Source of the DNA: Amanita rubescens
Taxonomy: Eukaryota > Basidiomycota > Agaricomycetes > Agaricales > Amanitaceae
DNA length: 64,000 nucleotides
NCBI GenBank assembly: GCA_015039365.1
Contig: WION01000019.1
Span: 124,001-188,000, forward strand
Reading direction: 5' to 3'
The position numbers and the translations under genes were made by a program. Under the pieces are notes generated by a model, which worked only from the letters and a program-made list of their open reading frames with translations, was not told the origin of the DNA and did no database searches. Within the stretch, counting starts at the first letter, position 1, and every line of letters begins with the position of its first letter. Shown here piece after piece: positions 61,256 to 64,000 of this stretch.

Positions 61256-63257
61256 CGTAGACTCGGTGGTGAAGAACGGCTTGTAGAGAAAGGGGGGCAG
61301 ACCACCGTAGGATTGTAGAGATCCATTGCGGCTGACTGTAATTGTGAGGCCGACTGATCGGCAACTATTTATGCAGGGATTCGATGCTCGCGTTGACTCT
61401 GTGTCTTTGAGTTGAGTTGAGCTGGAAGATGGCTGGATCAATACAAAAGTATATGAGCAGGGCCGTGATCTCGTGTAAACGGACCCTGCGCAACGATTGT
61501 CGCCCAGGACTTGTTCGAATACGTGACATCGCATGTCTGTTATCATGTCGCTTTTGAGGCCTTGAGGCGCGGTCCAGCGGGAAGGGCTACGACGCACAAA
61601 GGAAGGGCGACTCAAGTTATCCGGTGGTCATGTGACGGGCGCGCTTGGCGATGAGTCTGTACCAGTAAACGGCGACAAATATCTCAACCAGACCACGACA
61701 GCAATCCGAGAAGAGCGAGAGGAGACAGTGGGGGCGGCTTGGGCGAAGGTGAGTCCCTCCGACTCCCTCGCTATCCATCCTTTTCTTCTTTCGTTATCTG
61801 CTAACCGACTTGGTGTCATCTAGAAGCTGCAGTGAGCTCCGCATCAATCTATTGCGCTGGCTGAGCGCCGTACGAGGACTCGACTTGTCCTCATGACATT
61901 ACGGACCTGGACCTTGAGTTGGACCGCGCGTCAACCTCTTCCACTCGCTCAGCTATACAACGACACAGCGAGTGTGAATAAATAGGAGGAGGCCGGATGA
62001 GTCGGGACGCGACGTGAGGAGGGGTCCGGGGTTAAATGCGAGCTCTTTCTCTGTCTTTCCTTTCCTTCTTGTGCGGCAGCCTCGTAGTAATCGGCGCCAC
62101 GGATGTGAAGCAAGGGCAAGGTCACTCATCACGACCTCGGAGACTACTCGATAGCGAGTAGCTAGATACCTCTCCCCCACGGAACTGGTTCTAGGGAGAA
62201 GGGTAAGGTATAGATATCAGGTAAGTCCTGATATCACTCTTGTTGACACAGCTGATGTACGTCCGTGTTTAGACGCGAGTATCGGGGTGTTCACGAGGAT
62301 TTCCTTCCTGGCGCGTTTTGACAAGAGGGAACAGGCACTCGAGCAGCCCATTCAGTCTATCGATGAAGATGGAGTGTGGACGAGCGAGATGGATGAGGGA
62401 CAGTATTTTTGGGATGAGGGTATGTACTTCCTCGTCTTTTCTTCCGTTTCACGCTGACTACTTTCGCAGCTCCACTTTATCGGTCTGTGGGACTGAGAAG
62501 TGAGTCGCTTCATCCGACAACGGAGGGATTGGTAGAGGATAAACTATGGGTCGACTCTCGACCTTTCTCTCGTGCGGCCATAAGCAACTCAAGGTTTGGG
62601 AAGAGGAGATGGACGGGAACTGTCTGCGCGAGGGCAGCCCTGGCTCGGCGCGTTCCTTCCTACCCCCGTTAACCGCATCGTGTAGACGCAGTCAACTTAA
62701 GTGGACCGATACGAGACTCTGGGATGAGCCGCCAGAATAGAAGACTTGAGGAGTCCGTTGAACTCTTCAATGGATTGGAACCGGCGGCGAGATTAACTCA
62801 ACACATAGCCAGTCCCTTCCCCTCTTTGAAGAAAAGTAAAATAGAGCGATAAAGGGCCCTGTGGACGTGGTACTGACGTGAGTGGCTTCACGTCTCATTT
62901 ACTTCTCTCGATAACTGACAACGTTGTGTAGTACGTCATCTCGTATTTCTCATAGGAGGGATAGCTATTAGGGAACAGCTAATTAACCAGGTGCGTTCCC
63001 TGGTATTTCTTTCTCTCGTCGACGTTGACAGACTGCTTACGTTAGCTCACATGATAGCAAGTCGCAATTGAGGGCTGTTCAACTAGGCACAAGGAGGACG
63101 GAGGGAAAGCGGCCGGGTTTAGGTGACGAGTCAGCCTGCTTACGAGGCAATGGCTGCACGATCACGCACAAACACCAATCCAGAATATCTGAGTTCAAAA
63201 TACAGTTACAGCGGGAGCCCTCGCCAATGATTCGCCATACTTACAGGCTGTGTCGTG
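61256..63257. other. Uncharacterised duplicated block, right arm
   Basis: About 2 kb between the unknown gene and W10, matching 23879-25800 inverted. On the plus strand a possible spliced frame runs from about 62310 through SIDEDGVWTSEMDEGQYFWD, over a 50 bp intron with GTATGT donor and CGCAG acceptor, into APLYRSVGLRSESL. I cannot name it and there is no good start codon. Small indels relative to the left arm near 61.66 kb argue against coding in that part. Confidence 0.4.
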
Positions 63258-64000
63258 TCACGAATAGTAAGCCCACTCCAAAATAGGTTCTAAAATGCCA
63301 AAGTTCGAAGACATCTCTGCCAACCCCGCCCGATGCAATGGATCCGTCCAGTTTGGAACCGTATACGTAAACCACAAAACAACCCAAACGTATCCAATGT
63401 ATTGCCATGACTCGCGGATGGAGAGCCATTTGGCGATATCAATAATTGTGCTTTCGACGGTGATACCAACGGCTTGCAACAAGAAGAAACGTAGTGAACC
63501 GCCTTGCGACCAATCCCCTATTAGGGAATAGTCACCGGCAACGTGTATCACGGCCGCTATTGCAAACGAGACGTAGACTTGCGCGAGGAAAGACGCTTTT
63601 GTGCCCTTTTTTAGACGAAGCACGTTGTAGGCGAGAAAACGAGCATGGGAGACACCTGGCTGGGATTACATGTTACCACGTTGCCTATGCACTCGAAAAA
63701 ATAGACCATACCCGTCGTAGTATCTGATGCCACACGCGCCTGTGCTACATCAGCTTGTGTATGTATATATGAACAAAACTGCGCTCACCCCCAAAACCTT
63801 TGCAAGGTATATGCATCACTGAGAGATCCAAACAGAGGCACCCAATCTTGAGGTTCCAAGTAACCCGACAAGACTCCCAAGATACCCAACGCGCGATGGG
63901 ACATCCCTATAGCCACCATAGCACACTTGCCATACACAAGCACGTTCACCATCTGCCAAAACAGACCATCCGCCGCCATTGAACGCCCGTCGATCGCGAA
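63258..64000 (-). CDS. Wax-synthase-type acyltransferase W10 (5' part beyond window)
   Basis: C-terminal portion of a copy that appears intact. The first exon enters at the right edge with FAIDGRSMAADGLFWQMVNV and runs through GILGVLSGYLEPQDWVPLFG to YTLQRFWG (about 63788). A short exon carries the WHQ segment, and the last exon GVSHARFLAYNVLRLKKGTK, AVIHVAGDYSLIGDW, FFLLQAVGITVESTIIDIA and GYVWVVLWFTYTVPNWTDP, ending EWAYYS at 63258. It is the partner of the interrupted copy W1. At one position W1 has His where this copy has Arg (SHARFLAY). Confidence 0.88.

Larger units (their letters stand above)
58967..64000 (-). repeat. Right arm of large inverted duplication (continues past window)
   Basis: Reverse complement of 23163-28088 with scattered differences. 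It begins sharply inside exon 2 of the BTB gene at 58967 and still matches at the window edge, where it is within the first exon of wax-synthase copy W10. The first 172 bp of the BTB gene (58795-58966) are not duplicated on the left. Confidence 0.93.

Overview
The window is nuclear DNA of a filamentous basidiomycete, most likely an Agaricomycete. Genes are dense and broken by many 45-70 bp GT-AG introns, and the protein families (WOPR regulator, wax-synthase-type MBOAT enzymes, Crinkler-type NTPase, small BTB and F-box proteins) are typical of mushroom-forming fungi. All exon structures below were read by hand and are approximate where not stated exactly.

1-20.7 kb is conserved housekeeping sequence: the ER cargo receptor Erv29/SURF4 (-, cut by the left edge), MutY-type adenine glycosylase (+), a DNAJC11-like mitochondrial J-protein (+), a Gti1/Pac2 WOPR regulator with a 1.6 kb upstream region (+), a DUF155/RMD1-family protein (+), then a minus-strand run of exocyst Sec5, fatty acid 2-hydroxylase Scs7 and a GH13 maltase.

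21-28 kb and 59-64 kb are the two arms of a large inverted duplication (about 4.9 kb left, at least 5.0 kb right and running off the window). Each arm carries, in order, the 3' part of a wax-synthase-type acyltransferase gene, an uncharacterised block, an unknown gene, and a BTB gene with cysteine-rich tail. The right-arm genes are open and complete as far as visible. The left-arm copies are truncated, stop-containing, missing a start codon or interrupted. The left arm joins a truncated F-box gene through a 24 bp scrap of the wax-synthase gene end, and its own wax-synthase copy is split by a 1.4 kb segment holding the C-terminal half of an F-box/LRR-like gene.

28-42 kb holds a Crinkler-type gene, three genes of unknown, low-complexity proteins (with a roughly 0.3 kb direct repeat between 32.1 and 35.6 kb), a mitochondrial-type acyl-CoA synthetase containing a 10 nt exon, and a U2 snRNA gene.

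42-58 kb is dominated by wax-synthase-type (MBOAT_2) genes in both orientations; with the two arm copies there are nine recognisable copies plus a fragment. An ARG-13-like mitochondrial carrier, a zinc alcohol dehydrogenase and an intron-containing tRNA-Met lie among them. From about 44.9 to 57.3 kb nearly every gene carries single-base insertions that break the frame. Because all the clear cases are insertions and hit conserved single-copy genes too, under-polished long-read sequence is at least as likely as mass pseudogenisation.

Functionally, an acyl-CoA synthetase, many membrane acyl-CoA-dependent O-acyltransferases and a fatty acid hydroxylase share the window, which suggests, but does not prove, a lipid-ester locus still expanding by duplication.
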